Shown: one piece after another, positions 8,626-17,226 of the stretch | Layout: each line of letters begins with the position of its first letter | Position numbering within the stretch: position 1 is the stretch's first letter | Assembly (NCBI GenBank): GCA_904420045.1 | Contig: CAJFTY010000024.1 | Location: 64,524-125,713 of the forward strand | Reading direction: 5' to 3' | From: Candidatus Metaruminococcus caecorum | GTDB lineage: Bacteria; Bacillota; Clostridia; Oscillospirales; Ruminococcaceae | Length of the DNA stretch: 61,190 bases | Translations under genes and position numbers: made by a program | The notes under the pieces: model-generated | What the model was told of the DNA's origin: nothing | The model's database searches: none | What the model saw: the letters and a program-made list of their open reading frames with translations, nothing else

Positions 8626-10367
8626 ACAAGCAAGTGATCAAACGCCTCTTGGGCTTTTTAAAGCCCTACGGCGGGTATTTAATTGCAGCGCTGGTCAGCG
8701 CGGTGCTAAACGTCACCCTGACGTTGCTGGCTCCGGTGCTGATCGGCGACGGCGTCGACCGCATCATTGGCAAAGGACAGGTGGACTTTAAAGGCCTTGC
8801 GCCGATTTTACTCTGGTTAGGGTTCGCAATTCTGTTTGCCGCTTTGTTCCAGTGGATCATGACCCTGTGCACCAACATCGTCACCCACCGCACCGTGCGG
8901 GATCTGCGCATCGCGGTGTTCCACAAGCTAAACCGGGTACCCTTAAAAACCATTGACAGTAACTCCCACGGGGATTTAATCAGCCGGGTGGTCAACGACA
9001 TCGACCAGGTGTCCGACGGACTTTTGCAGGGCTTTTCCCAGTTGTTCACCGGGGTGATTACCATTGTGGGAACCCTGGTCTTTATGCTCTCCATCAACTG
9101 GGTCATCGCCCTGGTGGTGGTGCTGGTAACGCCGCTGTCGCTGTTTGTAGCCTCCTTTATCGCCAAGCGCAGCTACAACATGTTTCGGGAGCAATCCGCC
9201 GTCCGGGGCGAGCTGGGCGGATATGTGGAGGAGATGGTGGGCAATCAGAAGATCGTCAAGACCTTTCGGTACGAGGAGCGGGCTCAGCAGCATTTCGAGC
9301 AGGTCAACGCCCGGCTGTACGACTGCGGGGTCAAGGCGCAGTTTTATTCTTCCCTGACCAACCCTTGCACCCGGTTTGTCAACGGGGTGGTGTATGCGGC
9401 GGTGGGAATCATCGGCGCGGTCAGCGCCATTTCCGGCCGGCTGACGGTGGGGCAGCTCTCCTGTTTTTTAAGCTATGCAAACCAGTACACCAAGCCTTTT
9501 AACGAGATCTCCGGCGTGGTGACCGAGCTTCAGTCGGCGTTTGCCTCCGCCAAGCGGGTGTTCGACGTGCTGGATGAGGAGGACGAGCCGGCGGAAGAGC
9601 CGAACGCCGTACAGGTGCGGGACTGCCAGGGCTTTGTGCAGCTTTCAGATGTGGCGTTTTCTTACCGCAAGGGGGTTCCGCTGATCCAGGGGCTCAACCT
9701 CACCGCCAAGCCGGGGCAGAAAATTGCCATTGTTGGTCCTACCGGCTGCGGAAAAACCACCATTATCAACCTTTTGATGCGGTTTTACGACATCCAGCAG
9801 GGCCGGATTGAGGTGGACGGCACGGATATCCGTCAGATGACCCGCCAAAGCCTGCGGAGCCTGTACGGCATGGTGCTGCAGGACACCTGGCTGTTCTCCG
9901 GAACGGTGCGGGACAACATCGCCTACGGAAAGCCGGACGCCACCGACGACGAGGTCGTGGCAGCCGCCAAAGCCGCCCACGCCCACAGCTTTATCAAGCG
10001 CCTGGAAAAGGGGTACGACACCCTGGTTGCGGAGGACGGTGGCAACCTGTCCCAGGGGCAGAAGCAGCTTTTGTCCATCGCCCGGGTGATGCTCATCGAT
10101 CCGCCCATGCTGATTTTGGACGAGGCCACCAGCAGCATCGACACCCGCACGGAAATCCGCATCCAAAAGGCGTTTAACAAGATGATGGAGGGGCGTACCA
10201 GCTTTATCGTGGCCCACCGGCTGTCCACCATTCGGGAGGCGGACGTGATTTTGGTGATGAAGGACGGCTCCATCATCGAGCAGGGGCGGCATGAGGAGCT
10301 TCTTTCGAAAAACGGCTTTTATGCTAATCTCTACAACAGCCAGTTTGCGGTGGAGGACGCGGGATGA
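8622..10367 (+). CDS. ABC exporter half-transporter, catalytic partner (subunit 2)
   Basis: A 581-aa half-transporter starting at a GTG that overlaps the previous stop, with GAGGAGG upstream. The membrane domain is followed by Walker A GPTGCGKTT (about residue 372), catalytic Glu501 (LILDEATSS) and switch His532 (VAHRLST), all canonical. Its signature motif is LSQGQ (Gln478) rather than LSGGQ. In heterodimeric exporters the degenerate site pairs the Asp/Gln subunit with a partner carrying a deviant signature, and these two proteins show exactly that complement. They should form one heterodimer with one hydrolytic and one regulatory ATP site. The stop overlaps the next ATG (ATGA). Confidence 0.93.
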   Translation: MNKQVIKRLLGFLKPYGGYLIAALVSAVLNVTLTLLAPVLIGDGVDRIIGKGQVDFKGLAPILLWLGFAILFAALFQWIMTLCTNIVTHRTVRDLRIAVFHKLNRVPLKTIDSNSHGDLISRVVNDIDQVSDGLLQGFSQLFTGVITIVGTLVFMLSINWVIALVVVLVTPLSLFVASFIAKRSYNMFREQSAVRGELGGYVEEMVGNQKIVKTFRYEERAQQHFEQVNARLYDCGVKAQFYSSLTNPCTRFVNGVVYAAVGIIGAVSAISGRLTVGQLSCFLSYANQYTKPFNEISGVVTELQSAFASAKRVFDVLDEEDEPAEEPNAVQVRDCQGFVQLSDVAFSYRKGVPLIQGLNLTAKPGQKIAIVGPTGCGKTTIINLLMRFYDIQQGRIEVDGTDIRQMTRQSLRSLYGMVLQDTWLFSGTVRDNIAYGKPDATDDEVVAAAKAAHAHSFIKRLEKGYDTLVAEDGGNLSQGQKQLLSIARVMLIDPPMLILDEATSSIDTRTEIRIQKAFNKMMEGRTSFIVAHRLSTIREADVILVMKDGSIIEQGRHEELLSKNGFYANLYNSQFAVEDAG

Positions 10368-11032
10368 CCGAATACCGACTCATCCGCAGCCGCCGCAAAT
10401 CCCTGGCGGTCCAGATCACCCCCCAGGGGGAGGTGATCGTCCGCGCTCCCAACCGGCTCCCCTTACCGGTGATCGAAGATTTTTTGCGGCAGAAACAGGA
10501 TTGGATCACTTCCCGGGCGGGGCGGGCCCGAGAGCGGGAACAGGCAGTGCAGGCGTTTCACTTGACCGAAAACGCCCTGCTTCCCCTGCGGGGAAAGACG
10601 TATCCTGTAACGCTTTGGGACCGTCCCAGTGCTGGGTTCGACGGGGAGCGTTTTTTTCTCCCTTATGGAGATGACGCGGCCCAAAAAGCCGCCCTGACCG
10701 GCTGCTACAAGCAGCTCGGGGAGGAATACCTCCCCGCCAGGACCCGGGAGCTTGCCGCGGTGTTGGGGATCTCCCCCAACACCGTGACGGTTGGCGGAGC
10801 GAAAACCCGGTGGGGTTCCTGTTCTGGAAAAGGGAACATCCGGTTTTCCTGGCGGCTGATGACGGCGCCTGATCCGGCGGTGGACTATGTGATCGTCCAC
10901 GAGCTCTGCCACATCCGGGAACTGAACCACTCGCCCCGGTTCTGGGCGCTGGTGGAACGGGCGCTTCCGGATTACCGCCAGCGCCAAACGCTTTTGCGCA
11001 AGGCGCAGGAGCATCCGGTGTTTTCTTTTTAA
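10364..11032 (+). CDS. YgjP-type (DUF45) metal-dependent hydrolase
   Basis: A 222-aa protein of the M48-like YgjP/DUF45 group. The zinc motif HELCH lies at residues 179-183, followed by the family-typical RELNHSPRFW. The N-terminus (RRKSLAVQITPQGEVIVRAP) and the central KTRWGSCS are also characteristic. It is cytoplasmic, with no signal peptide. Members are annotated as metallopeptidases or nucleotide pyrophosphatases; the true substrate is not settled. The ATGA overlap with the ABC gene puts it in the exporter operon, although such linkage may be only translational. Confidence 0.88.
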   Translation: MTEYRLIRSRRKSLAVQITPQGEVIVRAPNRLPLPVIEDFLRQKQDWITSRAGRAREREQAVQAFHLTENALLPLRGKTYPVTLWDRPSAGFDGERFFLPYGDDAAQKAALTGCYKQLGEEYLPARTRELAAVLGISPNTVTVGGAKTRWGSCSGKGNIRFSWRLMTAPDPAVDYVIVHELCHIRELNHSPRFWALVERALPDYRQRQTLLRKAQEHPVFSF

Positions 11033-11037
11033 CGGCA

Positions 11038-11086
11038 AAAACCTCCTGTTTTTTGGGTCAATACGACTCGAAAAACAGGAGGTTTT
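11038..11086 (+). terminator. Terminator of the ABC/YgjP operon
   Basis: A 16-bp stem (AAAACCTCCTGTTTTT with its perfect complement) around an 17-nt loop ends in TTTT. It lies 5 nt after the stop codon. Confidence 0.85.
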
Positions 11087-11203
11087 GTATATTTAGAAGA
11101 AAAAACAACAATACGTATAAATTGAAGCGTTTTTTCTCGGATAACCCGTCCATTTTGGCACACAATAGGGGATGAAACCAAATTGTGAAAGGCGGGTTTG
11201 CGC

Positions 11204-11923
11204 ATGCAGCCGATCATTGATGTGGGGGAGATTCTGCTGCGCTCAGTCTCTTCCATCGTGATCCTTTTTATCTTGACCAAGCTTATGGGATACAAACAGA
11301 TCTCTCAGCTGACGTTTTTTGACTATGCTGTGGGAATCACCATCGGGTCCATTGCGGCTCAGATGGCCTTTGACAAGGACACGCCGTTTTATTTTATGGT
11401 GATCGCCATGGCGGTGTACGCCGGCGTCTCGATTCTGATCTCGTTTATCACCAACAAGTCCATCAAGGCCCGCCGGGTGCTGACGGGAACGCCCATCATG
11501 CTGATTGAAAACGGCAAAATCATTAAAAAGAATCTAAACAGCGCTCATTTTGATTTAAACGACCTGTTGTCGGAGTGCCGCATCGGCGGGTATTTTAACA
11601 TCAGCGACATTCAGTACGCCATCATGGAGACCAACGGCAAGGTGAGCTTTTTAGTAAAGAGCGACAAGCGCCCGCTGGAGCCCTATGACATCAACTTGAA
11701 GCCTCCGCAGGAAGGGCTGTGCGCCAACGTGATCATCGACGGCCAGGTGATGCAGGAAAACCTAAAGATGATCGGAAAAAATGAGGAATGGCTGCAAAAA
11801 AAGCTCAAGGAGCAGAAGGTAAACGATGTGTCCCAGGTGCTGCTGGGCACCTGCGACCGGGACAACCAGCTCACCCTGTTTTTTGAAAAGGAAAAGGGAA
11901 CCAAGCACACCGAGCTGGAGTGA
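11204..11923 (+). CDS. DUF421 (YetF-like) membrane protein
   Basis: A 239-aa protein with three N-terminal membrane helices (residues about 8-85), followed by two small cytoplasmic alpha/beta subdomains rich in KxxKxNL patterns. This is the DUF421/YetF architecture, of unknown biochemical function but linked in Bacillus to spore and envelope proteins. ATG at 11204 follows AAAGG; a TTG two codons earlier (11198) is the alternative start. The gene is monocistronic, facing a convergent gene across a bidirectional terminator. Confidence 0.87.
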   Translation: MQPIIDVGEILLRSVSSIVILFILTKLMGYKQISQLTFFDYAVGITIGSIAAQMAFDKDTPFYFMVIAMAVYAGVSILISFITNKSIKARRVLTGTPIMLIENGKIIKKNLNSAHFDLNDLLSECRIGGYFNISDIQYAIMETNGKVSFLVKSDKRPLEPYDINLKPPQEGLCANVIIDGQVMQENLKMIGKNEEWLQKKLKEQKVNDVSQVLLGTCDRDNQLTLFFEKEKGTKHTELE

Positions 11924-11981
11924 TGACGGATCGCCCCCGGGACAGCCGCCGGCAATGGATGGTTTTGCAAAGATAAAACAA

Positions 11982-12019
11982 AAAATCTCCCGCACCGGGT
12001 CAAGGGTGCGGGAGATTTT
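11982..12019. terminator. Bidirectional terminator between convergent genes
   Basis: A 15-bp stem (AAAATCTCCCGCACC / GGTGCGGGAGATTTT) around an 8-nt loop, with A and T runs on both sides. It serves DUF421 on the plus strand and the glycoside-hydrolase-like gene on the minus strand. Confidence 0.88.
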
Positions 12020-12074
12020 CCATAATATCGCCGGGTATTCGGGCGGATAGGAAATCCACCCCTGCATTGAAACA

Positions 12075-14195
12075 TTAAAACCGGATGTCCACCTGTACGC
12101 CGTCGGGGGAGTTGTCAAACTCCAGCAGGGCGGTTTGGGTGGCTTCGTCGTACTCGCCCAAAATGGAGATTTCGGCCGCGCCGCGCCGGGCGGTCACCTC
12201 TTTGGGAGGCTTGCACAGGGCAATCCGCACGGCGCACACAATGCCTTCCGGGCCGGTGGCGGTAAAGGAGCAGCCGTCTGTACCGGCTTTAAAATCCTCC
12301 ACCCGGGCAGCCGCCGCCAGGATGTCCGCGGGCTTTTGGCGGTCAATTTTGTCTACGTCGTAGTACAGCCCCACGCTCCCCACCGCCAGCTTGGGGTCGC
12401 GGACGACGGACAGCTTGTGGTCGTACACATCCACATAGGTGCCGGTCAGCGTCACAGGCTCCTGCTGCACCGATTCATCCATGACGGCGGTGACAGCGTA
12501 GGGACCCCGGCGCAGTACCAGCGACGCGGATTTGTTCCACTGGGTTCCCGCAGCGGCAAGAGCCTCCTTCACGGCGGCGCGGTAGCGGTCCGCTCCAGCT
12601 TTATCCACGGCAAACGACGCCGGATGGGAGGGGATGACATACACAAGTCCCTTTTCCACCTTGTGCAGGCCGGGTGCAGGGCGTTTTTCCAACCCGCAGC
12701 ATTCGAACAGATGCTGGGCAGGGTTGTCGTAACCGTAGTCTTTCCACCAGCTGCGGATGTTGTGAAAGGAGTCGCTGCCGTCTCCGGCATAGATCAGCAG
12801 GCCGCCGTTTTTGACCCACTGGGACAGGGCGTTGTGGATATCCGGATATTCAGGCTTCATAAACTCGTAGCTGAGCACCAGCGCCTTGTAGCCGTCCAGG
12901 TAAGAGACAAACCGCCGGATGTTGTCCAGCTGCACCGGGCGCACTGCCAGCCCTTGTTTCAGCAGAGGCAGGGCCAGACCGTAAAAAGGCGTCCAGTGGG
13001 TGAGATCCATCAGCGGATCGGGATTCTGCGCCTCAGGAGTGTTTTGGGGATACATCCGCTGGAACATGCCGGAGTCCGCCAGCAGCACCCCAATCTCCGG
13101 AGCCGCCTGATCGAACCGGCAGTCGTCCTGCTTCATGTTCCGCAGGGTGTGCATCACCGTCAGCAGGTTGGTGGCGTATTCCGGCGGGATGGGTTTTCCC
13201 TGCTCCCCCCGGGGATATTTGCCCAGCAGCACCCGGTTGGGCCAGGGGCAGACCTCAAAATGGTGGACGTGGTAGTGGAACAACGAGGCGGTCACCGTGC
13301 GGTAGTAGTCCTGCCGGTATTCCTTCCAGGTGTAGCGGGGGCTGTCCTCGATGGGGTCGTGCAAAAACCACATCCGGCGCCCGGTTCCCCGGGTGAGCTC
13401 CTGCATCACACCGTACTCCAAAAACGCGGTTTCAAAAGTGCGTTCTTTCAGCTTCCCCTCGTAGACGTTTTCAGTGCGGGAGGTTCCCGTCCAGATCTGG
13501 GCGATGTACCCGTCCACAGCGGGAATGTCGATCAACGAGGATTCGGGACTTACAATTTTCCACTGGGAATAGTTGACCAGCGAGTGGGTGGGCACGTAAA
13601 AACGCACATTCCGTCCGTAAGTGGTCAAAGCGTATTCCTTGAGCTCACAGCACAGTCGGTCCAGGGTGCGCTTATAGAGGTAGGACTTTAATTTGGACGC
13701 CCGAAACTGCGCGTCGGGGGAGGACATGGGATCCCGCCAGGGCTCGTTATAAAAAATCTGCCACTCCCGTTTAAAGCCCTCCGAGTAGCCGCAGTCCGCC
13801 CAGAATTCCGGCTCCTCCAGGTGGACGGCCTCCACCCCCGCGTCGATGGCCTGTTTGAGATGCTCGGTCAGATAGCTGGCGAATGCGACGCTGGGGGACA
13901 TATAGGGCACATCCTTGCCGTGAATGCGGTCGTTGCCGTTTTGATCCACCTGTCCCTCGTCCCAGTGTCTGCGCCCGTCAAACTCGCCGTCCAGGAACTT
14001 CTTGTAGTTTCCCCAGGACACGCCGGTCATTAAATGAACAACATACCCTTTTTCTTTGAACGATTGGATGCGTTCCTTCATGCTGTCGCCGATGCCATAG
14101 CACATCACATAGTCGCACTGGACGTCTACTGCGGGAGACCAGGGATCGGCAGTCTGCACGCCGGTTCGTTCTTCGCTTCGATCGTAAAATTCCAT
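12075..14195 (-). CDS. Orphan glycoside-hydrolase-like protein
   Basis: A 706-aa cytoplasmic protein without a signal peptide. The ATG is well supported by GGAGG 8 nt upstream. The first about 350 residues look like a TIM-barrel glycosidase, with the strand-end motif HLEEPEFW as a plausible acid/base and many Trp/Tyr/His residues. The middle (about 370-500) resembles the glutamine-amidotransferase-like trimerisation domain of family GH42 (VLSYEFMKPEYPDI, GGLLIYAGDGSDS), and the C-terminus is beta-rich. I do not recognise a named family. A role in intracellular oligosaccharide breakdown is inference. No transporter or sugar regulator lies next to it, and it has its own promoter. Confidence 0.55.
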   Translation of the reverse strand: MEFYDRSEERTGVQTADPWSPAVDVQCDYVMCYGIGDSMKERIQSFKEKGYVVHLMTGVSWGNYKKFLDGEFDGRRHWDEGQVDQNGNDRIHGKDVPYMSPSVAFASYLTEHLKQAIDAGVEAVHLEEPEFWADCGYSEGFKREWQIFYNEPWRDPMSSPDAQFRASKLKSYLYKRTLDRLCCELKEYALTTYGRNVRFYVPTHSLVNYSQWKIVSPESSLIDIPAVDGYIAQIWTGTSRTENVYEGKLKERTFETAFLEYGVMQELTRGTGRRMWFLHDPIEDSPRYTWKEYRQDYYRTVTASLFHYHVHHFEVCPWPNRVLLGKYPRGEQGKPIPPEYATNLLTVMHTLRNMKQDDCRFDQAAPEIGVLLADSGMFQRMYPQNTPEAQNPDPLMDLTHWTPFYGLALPLLKQGLAVRPVQLDNIRRFVSYLDGYKALVLSYEFMKPEYPDIHNALSQWVKNGGLLIYAGDGSDSFHNIRSWWKDYGYDNPAQHLFECCGLEKRPAPGLHKVEKGLVYVIPSHPASFAVDKAGADRYRAAVKEALAAAGTQWNKSASLVLRRGPYAVTAVMDESVQQEPVTLTGTYVDVYDHKLSVVRDPKLAVGSVGLYYDVDKIDRQKPADILAAAARVEDFKAGTDGCSFTATGPEGIVCAVRIALCKPPKEVTARRGAAEISILGEYDEATQTALLEFDNSPDGVQVDIRF

Positions 14196-14251
14196 ACTCC
14201 ATTCCTCCGAAAGTACCCATCGTAATTTTGTTGGGGCTTTGCGATACCTGT

Positions 14252-14280
14252 ATTATAGTTCGCCTATTTCAGAAAGGCAA
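14252..14280 (-). promoter_or_regulatory. Promoter of the glycoside-hydrolase-like gene
   Basis: On the minus strand TTGCCT (14280-14275), a 17-bp spacer and a perfect TATAAT (14257-14252), about 57 nt before the start codon. Confidence 0.7.
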
Positions 14281-14455
14281 CCCGTTTTTCACAATTTCTC
14301 AAAAAATTTTGCGGAATTTTTCACGGCGATTTCATCCATGTTTCATGGGTTCTTCAGACGCTCGTCACTTTAGCCGGGTATTCTATAAGCGTAGTCAAAA
14401 AGAACCCTCGAAAATAGTCCATAAAAGTGAACGGCCGTTCAAAAGAAAGGAATGG

Positions 14456-16063
14456 ATGAATATGTTTGATCATAAAGATAACTGGAATCCGCAATTTGAA
14501 AATCAAAACCCGCAGCCCCAAACCCCACAGGAAAGGGAGGCGCAGCCGTTTGATGCGCTGTCTTCCAGGCAGGCGGAGCAAGCGCCTCCGGTTCAGCCGG
14601 ATCCTGCCAGAGATCAACCGGCTTCCAGCGCCAGTTGGGAAGCCTCCGATTACGATCGGTATTTTACAGATATTCAGCCGGACCCTTACGGCGCGGCGGT
14701 TTCCGGCAACGCCGTCCAGGGACAGCCGGTGGACCAAAATGCAGAATTTTCCGCTCCGGATCCGGAGGCAGGCGGAGAATTTCGGCAAGACACGTTCAAC
14801 CAGAATTTTTCCTGGGACGCCGGGAATCCATACGACGCTTCCCCTTTGGGAACAGATGGGAGGATGACAGCCTTGTACAATCCTCAGCCGCCGGAAATGT
14901 TTTTCCAGCAGGAGGAGAAAACCAAACGGAGGTCGAAACAATCCACTTTAAGCAAAAAGGCGGCGGCCGCCATCCTGACGCTGGCGGTTGTGCTGTCGGG
15001 AGCCGCAGGCGCGGGCAGCGTGCTGGTGACAAGTCGGCTGATGGAAAACAAAAGTGCTTCTACCTCCAGCACTGGAAGCGGCCTGAGCACCACAGCGGTC
15101 AACGCCGCTACCGGCAGCAGTTCTTCCGTCGAGGCTGTGGCGGCAGCCGCCGCGGATTCAGTGGTCGAGATCACCACCGAGTCGGTCACCACCGACAAGT
15201 GGATGCAGCAGATGATCAGCGAGGGCGCGGGCAGCGGCGTCATCATCAGTCAGGACGGCAAGATTGTCACCAACAATCATGTGATTGAAGGGGCTCGCAA
15301 GATCACCGTCCGCCTGCGGAATGGGGACACCTATCCCGCAACTCTGGTGGGCACCGACAGCAAAACCGATGTGGCGCTTTTAAAGATTGACGCTACAGGG
15401 CTGACCGCCGCTACGTTCGGCAATTCCGACAACTTAAAGGTGGGGCAGCCCGCGGTGGCCATCGGTAATCCTCTGGGGGAACTGGGAGGAACGGTCACCG
15501 ATGGAATCATTAGCGCGCTGAACCGGGATATCACCATCGACGGGGAGACGATGAATCTTTTGCAGACCAACGCGGCCATCAACCCCGGAAACTCCGGCGG
15601 CGGACTGTTTGACGCAAACGGCAATCTAATCGGCATTGTGGTGGCAAAATCCTCCGGCACCGGTGTGGAGGGCCTGGGCTTTGCCATTCCCATTAACCAG
15701 GTGGCTTCTGTGGTGGAGCAGCTAAGCTCCAACGGATATGTGACCGGCCGCGCACAGTTGGGCGTCTCGCTGGTGGATATTCAAGATGCCCAGACCGCCA
15801 TGATGTACCGGGTCAGCCGCACCGGTGTATATGTGCTCAAGGTATCGGAGGGCTCCGCCGCGGAGCAGGCGGGCCTCCAGGCCGGCGACTGCATCCTGTC
15901 GGTGGATGGAACCGAAGTTTCCAGTTCTTCCGATCTGACCACAATCCTTGGCAAACACGCGGTGGGAGATACCTTGAAAATCCAGGTGCTCCGCAGCGGT
16001 CAGACGCTGACGCTCTCCGCCACGCTGCAGGAGCAGACGCCGGACAACACAAGCTCCACCTAA
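14456..16063 (+). CDS. Membrane-anchored HtrA/DegP-type serine protease
   Basis: A 535-aa S1C protease. The first about 160 residues are Gln/Pro/Asp-rich and probably disordered in the cytoplasm. One membrane helix (about 166-190) follows, then a trypsin-like domain outside the cell and a C-terminal PDZ domain (about 425-530). The catalytic triad is visible as His275 (TNNHVIEG), Asp305 (KTDVALL) and Ser380 (GNSGGG). Such proteases degrade misfolded envelope proteins. The start is ambiguous between ATG 14456 and ATG 14462, both behind AGAAAGG. The 260-bp gap to the divergent upstream gene gave no convincing -35/-10 pair for this gene. It is followed by a gene-free structured region and then a two-component system, a common context for envelope-stress genes. 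Confidence 0.9.
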   Translation: MNMFDHKDNWNPQFENQNPQPQTPQEREAQPFDALSSRQAEQAPPVQPDPARDQPASSASWEASDYDRYFTDIQPDPYGAAVSGNAVQGQPVDQNAEFSAPDPEAGGEFRQDTFNQNFSWDAGNPYDASPLGTDGRMTALYNPQPPEMFFQQEEKTKRRSKQSTLSKKAAAAILTLAVVLSGAAGAGSVLVTSRLMENKSASTSSTGSGLSTTAVNAATGSSSSVEAVAAAAADSVVEITTESVTTDKWMQQMISEGAGSGVIISQDGKIVTNNHVIEGARKITVRLRNGDTYPATLVGTDSKTDVALLKIDATGLTAATFGNSDNLKVGQPAVAIGNPLGELGGTVTDGIISALNRDITIDGETMNLLQTNAAINPGNSGGGLFDANGNLIGIVVAKSSGTGVEGLGFAIPINQVASVVEQLSSNGYVTGRAQLGVSLVDIQDAQTAMMYRVSRTGVYVLKVSEGSAAEQAGLQAGDCILSVDGTEVSSSSDLTTILGKHAVGDTLKIQVLRSGQTLTLSATLQEQTPDNTSST

Positions 16064-16421
16064 ACAAGAGATTCGGCTGATGTTCAGCAGATGTTCAAAA
16101 AACCAACACATGATGTTGTTAAGATCGAGAAGAACCAACAGGGAAACGGTCTGCCGGGGCTCACCTGGAACCTGTTCCCGGCCTTTACACAATTCTTTCT
16201 TTTCTCACTCCCTCATTTCGATCCCCAAGGCTCCGGCGGTGGAAAACGCCGGACCCGGAGGGGAACGGGCCGACGGCCCGTAAGCCAGACGGATAAAGGG
16301 TTTAACATTTCCGAAAATGGAAATTGATTATACATGTTCGATTTACTGTTTTCCGCCGCCGGGTGGACGGAATACCGGCCCGGCAGGCGAAACAGACAAA
16401 TCCAATGAAGAGATCGTTTCA
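16064..16421 (+). other. Structured intergenic region, possible unassigned RNA
   Basis: About 360 bp with no convincing gene but several strong inverted repeats. These are TCCGGCG (16232-16238) / CGCCGGA (16247-16253), CGGGCC / GGCCCG (16266-16280), ATTTCC / GGAAAT (16307-16324), and a nested stem joining 16354-16363 with 16379-16389 (GCCGGG / CCCGGC plus CGCC / GGCG). The stretch ends in a clear intrinsic terminator. I compared it mentally with RNase P RNA, tmRNA, SRP RNA, 6S RNA and the cobalamin, SAM, TPP and c-di-GMP riboswitches and saw none of their core motifs. It may be an untranslated RNA or merely a structured spacer. Confidence 0.4.
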
Positions 16422-16446
16422 CCCACCCATGTGCGTGGGCTTTTTT
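16422..16446 (+). terminator. Intrinsic terminator before the two-component genes
   Basis: The stem CCCAC / GTGGG with an 8-nt loop is followed by C and six T residues. It lies 358 nt past htrA, so it terminates either a long htrA tail or a separate small RNA. Confidence 0.7.
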
Positions 16447-16468
16447 CGTATTTGTGGAAAAACGGGTA

Positions 16469-16505
16469 AATTGGGATTTCCCAATTCAGACGGTTCGTGT
16501 ATAAT
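16469..16505 (+). promoter_or_regulatory. Promoter with palindromic operator for the two-component operon
   Basis: A perfect TATAAT at 16500-16505 lies 44 nt before the regulator start. The normal -35 position is occupied by the inverted repeat AATTGGGA-TT-TCCCAATT (16469-16486). No good -35 hexamer is present, so activation or repression at this site is likely. Confidence 0.6.
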
Positions 16506-16548
16506 AAAGGTATCATAGGGACAAGCTTGCGCGGAGGAGGATCATTTT

Positions 16549-17226
16549 ATGTATCGATTGCTGGTGGTGGACGATGAAGCAAAGATTCGGGAACTCATTA
16601 AAAAATACGCGACCTTTGAAGGATATGAGGTCGTGGAGGCAGGCGACGGCATGCGGGCAGTGGAAATCTGCCGGAAAGACCCCGCGTTTGACCTGATTAT
16701 CATGGATGTGATGATGCCGGAGCTGGACGGATTTTCCGCCTGCCGGGAAATCCGAAAGACCTGCAAAACACCGGTTTTAATGCTGTCTGCCCGGGGGGAG
16801 GAGTACGATAAAATCCACGGGTTTGAACTGGGCGTGGACGACTATGTGGTCAAGCCCTTTTCCCCCAAGGAGCTGATGATGCGGGTGGCGGCCATCATGA
16901 AACGCTGCCAGGGACAGCAGGACGCTCAGCAAAAGGACACGGTATCCTTTGAAGGGCTGACGGTGGACTTTACCGGGCGTATGGTGCTTGTGGACGGTCA
17001 AAAGGTGGACATGTCCCCCAAGGAATACGATCTGTTTTTTTATCTGGTAAAAAACCGGGGAATTGCTCTGACCCGGGAAAATCTGATCACCAATGTCTGG
17101 GGCTATGATTTTTACGGCGATGACCGCACGTTGGATACCCATATCAAGCTTTTGCGCAAAAGCCTTGGGACGTACAGCCGGTACATTGTGACGTTGCGAG
17201 GGGTGGGTTATCGGTTTGAAGCATAA
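16549..17226 (+). CDS. OmpR-family response regulator
   Basis: A 225-aa regulator with an N-terminal receiver domain and a C-terminal winged-helix DNA-binding domain. The acidic pocket Asp8/Asp9, the phospho-acceptor Asp53 (IIMDVMMPE) and Lys102 (VVKPFSP) are all present. The DNA-binding half shows the usual SPKEYDLF, RTLDTHIKLLRKSL and GVGYRFE motifs. GGAGGAGG precedes the ATG. It is coupled to the downstream histidine kinase, whose start overlaps its stop. The neighbouring palindromic operator is a natural autoregulation site. Confidence 0.95.
   Translation: MYRLLVVDDEAKIRELIKKYATFEGYEVVEAGDGMRAVEICRKDPAFDLIIMDVMMPELDGFSACREIRKTCKTPVLMLSARGEEYDKIHGFELGVDDYVVKPFSPKELMMRVAAIMKRCQGQQDAQQKDTVSFEGLTVDFTGRMVLVDGQKVDMSPKEYDLFFYLVKNRGIALTRENLITNVWGYDFYGDDRTLDTHIKLLRKSLGTYSRYIVTLRGVGYRFEA

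Noticed and set aside
12135-13691. Long open frame antisense to the glycosidase-like gene
   Set aside because: It is a GC-driven shadow with His/Gly/Gln-rich composition, no ribosome-binding site and no family resemblance; similar antisense frames elsewhere were dismissed for the same reasons.
16130-16290. A cobalamin riboswitch, suggested by AACAGGGAA and AAGCCAGAC words
   Set aside because: The conserved B12-box core (GCCACTG) and the expected order and spacing of elements are missing, and the downstream genes are a two-component system.
16080-16327. Two short open frames in the region after htrA
   Set aside because: Both lack a ribosome-binding site and have biased, Arg/Pro-rich translations; the stretch is dominated by hairpins and looks untranslated.
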